5,685 bases of DNA from an uncultured Veillonellaceae bacterium (lineage in GTDB: Bacteria; Bacillota; Negativicutes; Veillonellales; Megasphaeraceae): positions 1 through 5,685 of the forward strand of contig UREG01000093.1 of assembly GCA_900546795.1 (NCBI GenBank), written 5' to 3'. Below the pieces are notes generated by a model. It was given only the letters and a program-made list of their open reading frames with translations, did no database searches and was not told where the DNA came from. A program made the position numbers and the translations under genes. Below, piece after piece: positions 4,234 through 5,685 of this stretch. Within the stretch, counting starts at the first letter, position 1; every line of letters starts with the position of its first letter.

Positions 4234-5616
4234 ATGAACTATAGAGTAGAAAAAGATTCCATTGGGGAGGTTCGGGTAGAAGCGGATAAGCTGTGGGGAC
4301 CTCAGACACAGAGAAGTTTTGAAAATTTTCGCATAGGGACGGAAAAGATACCAGCGGAAATGGTGCGGGTATTTGCCATTTTAAAACGGTCTTGTGCGGT
4401 GGCAAATAAAGAGCTTCATGAGATAGATGAAGAAAGAGCCGATGCGATCATTGCGGCGTGCGATGATATCTTAGCCGGTAAATTGGATGGCAATTTTCCT
4501 CTGGCTGTGTGGCAGACGGGAAGCGGTACGCAGTTTAATATGAATATGAACGAAGTAATTGCGCACCGAGCCATGGAAATTTTAGCGGAAGCGGGAAAAA
4601 CTCTTTCCGTACATCCCAATGATCATGTAAACCATGGGCAGAGTTCTAACGATACATTTCCTACGGCATTGCATATGGTGGGAGTGATGATGCTGCATGA
4701 TACGCTGTTTCCTGCCATGGACGAGATTCAGCGGGTGTTGAAGGAGAAAGAAGAGGCGTTTTCACATATCGTAAAAATTGGCCGTACCCATTTGCAGGAT
4801 GCAACGCCGCTTACGGTGGGCCAGGAAATCAGCGGCTGGAGACGCATGATAGCGCGGTGCCGGGAAATGCTGGAAATGGGCGCGCAATATATATCCGATC
4901 TGGCTATCGGCGGAACGGCTGTGGGAACGGGGATAAACTGTCCTGTCGGATTTCCGGCTATCGTTGTACGGGAAATCAGCAAATATATGGGCTGCACATT
5001 TAAAGAAGCGCCGAATAAATTCCATGCGCTGACCAGCAAAGATGAAATTGCAGTAGTTCATGGCATGCTGAAAGCGTTGGCGGCAGATGCGATGAAAATT
5101 GCCAATGATGTGCGTTGGCTGGCCAGCGGTCCGCGGTGCGGGATTGGAGAACTGATTATTCCGGCAAATGAACCGGGAAGCTCTATTATGCCGAGTAAGG
5201 TAAATCCGACGCAGGCAGAGGCGTTGACGATGATTGCGGTTCAGGTAATGGGCAATGATGCGACGGTAGGATTTGCGGCGAGCCAGGGGAATTTCCAGCT
5301 TAATGTATTTATGCCGGTGATTGCGTATAATTTAATTCAATCGATTCGGTTGTTAGCCGATGGTCTGCGGTCGTTTACAGAAAAATGCCTGGTTGGGCTG
5401 GAAGTAAACAGTGAACGGATAGATCATCATTTACATCAGTCGCTGATTCTGATTACAGGACTGGTACCGCTTATCGGATACGATAAAGCGGCAGAAATTG
5501 CTAAAAAAGCAGCGAAAGAAAATATTACGCTTCGCGAATCGGCTCTCAGTACAGGATATGTCAGTGCAGAAGAGTATGATTTATATATGGATCCAAGAAA
5601 ATTGGCTCGTAAATAA
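4234..5616 (+). CDS. fumC: Class II fumarate hydratase
   Basis: This encodes 460 residues of FumC, the cytoplasmic iron-independent homotetrameric fumarase that interconverts fumarate and L-malate. The ATG at 4234 follows AAAGGAGG by eight bases. The N terminus (RVEKDSIGEVRVEADKLWGPQTQRS) is typical of fumarases. Substrate-binding and catalytic segments are intact: SGTQFNMNMNE (97-107), HPNDHVNHGQSSND (127-140), GRTHLQDATPLTVGQE (183-198) with the general-base histidine H186, and the superfamily signature GSSIMPSKVNP (315-325) with catalytic S316, K322 and N324, then E329. These sit two residues before the known E. coli positions (H188, S318, K324, N326), and length is normal (E. coli 467). 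The C terminus has the usual NPxIGYDKAAEIAKKA-like form, here VPLIGYDKAAEIAKKA (411-426). Aspartase and argininosuccinate lyase are less likely given the fumarase N terminus and HPNDHVN segment. It is transcribed alone, divergent from the BMP-family gene. Confidence 0.97.
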   Translation: MNYRVEKDSIGEVRVEADKLWGPQTQRSFENFRIGTEKIPAEMVRVFAILKRSCAVANKELHEIDEERADAIIAACDDILAGKLDGNFPLAVWQTGSGTQFNMNMNEVIAHRAMEILAEAGKTLSVHPNDHVNHGQSSNDTFPTALHMVGVMMLHDTLFPAMDEIQRVLKEKEEAFSHIVKIGRTHLQDATPLTVGQEISGWRRMIARCREMLEMGAQYISDLAIGGTAVGTGINCPVGFPAIVVREISKYMGCTFKEAPNKFHALTSKDEIAVVHGMLKALAADAMKIANDVRWLASGPRCGIGELIIPANEPGSSIMPSKVNPTQAEALTMIAVQVMGNDATVGFAASQGNFQLNVFMPVIAYNLIQSIRLLADGLRSFTEKCLVGLEVNSERIDHHLHQSLILITGLVPLIGYDKAAEIAKKAAKENITLRESALSTGYVSAEEYDLYMDPRKLARK

Positions 5617-5624
5617 GTACAGAG

Positions 5625-5669
5625 AATAATGAAAGCCGGCTCTTTAAAAGAGCCGGCTTTCATTATTTT
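5625..5669 (+). terminator. Rho-independent terminator of fumC
   Basis: A perfect 21-pair inverted repeat is centred at 5646: AATAATGAAAGCCGGCTCTTT (5625-5645) mirrored by 5647-5667, with GCCGGCTC as the GC core and a small A/T loop. It starts eight bases after the fumC stop codon and ends in TTATTTT. The T run is short, so termination relies on the long stem plus the A/U-rich base of the arm. Confidence 0.9.
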
Positions 5670-5685
5670 ATAAGAGATATTTTTT

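Overview
This looks like an ordinary, well-organised chromosomal segment of an anaerobic, low-to-mid GC Firmicutes-type bacterium. The pointers are strong AGGAGG-type ribosome binding sites, sigma-A promoters with TATAAT-like -10 boxes, A/T-rich spacers, and an iron-type butanol dehydrogenase of the clostridial kind. A diderm Firmicute (Negativicutes) is a reasonable guess. The BMP-type binding protein has a signal peptide that looks more like a type I cleavable one than a lipoprotein one, which would suit a periplasm. That placement is inference, not proof.

Layout. Positions 1-59 (minus) hold most of a tRNA-Lys(CTT) gene with its own consensus promoter at 94-122. Positions 136-525 (minus) encode a small unrecognised protein with a C-terminal membrane anchor. 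Positions 641-803 are a complete tRNA-Arg(CCG) unit of promoter, gene with encoded CCA, and terminator. Positions 873-2486 (plus) hold a KTSC-domain small protein followed by an iron-containing alcohol dehydrogenase. They end at a perfectly palindromic terminator shared with the convergent gene. Positions 2489-3559 (minus) encode a BMP/PnrA-type substrate-binding protein with no permease or ATPase nearby. Positions 3560-4233 are a 674-base divergent intergenic region with promoters at both ends, a tandem direct repeat and a near-palindrome, and about 500 bases of unexplained purine-rich sequence between them. Positions 4234-5616 (plus) encode class II fumarase FumC, followed by a long perfect hairpin terminator.

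Function. The metabolic genes suit fermentative growth: FumC interconverts fumarate and malate, and the alcohol dehydrogenase reoxidises NAD(P)H by reducing aldehydes. The genes sit in separate transcription units and do not form one pathway operon. I see no mobile element, CRISPR array, toxin-antitoxin pair, defence system or other clearly new system. The points most worth checking are regulatory: the near-palindrome abutting the fumC promoter, the direct repeats upstream of the BMP gene, and the unexplained middle of that intergenic region.
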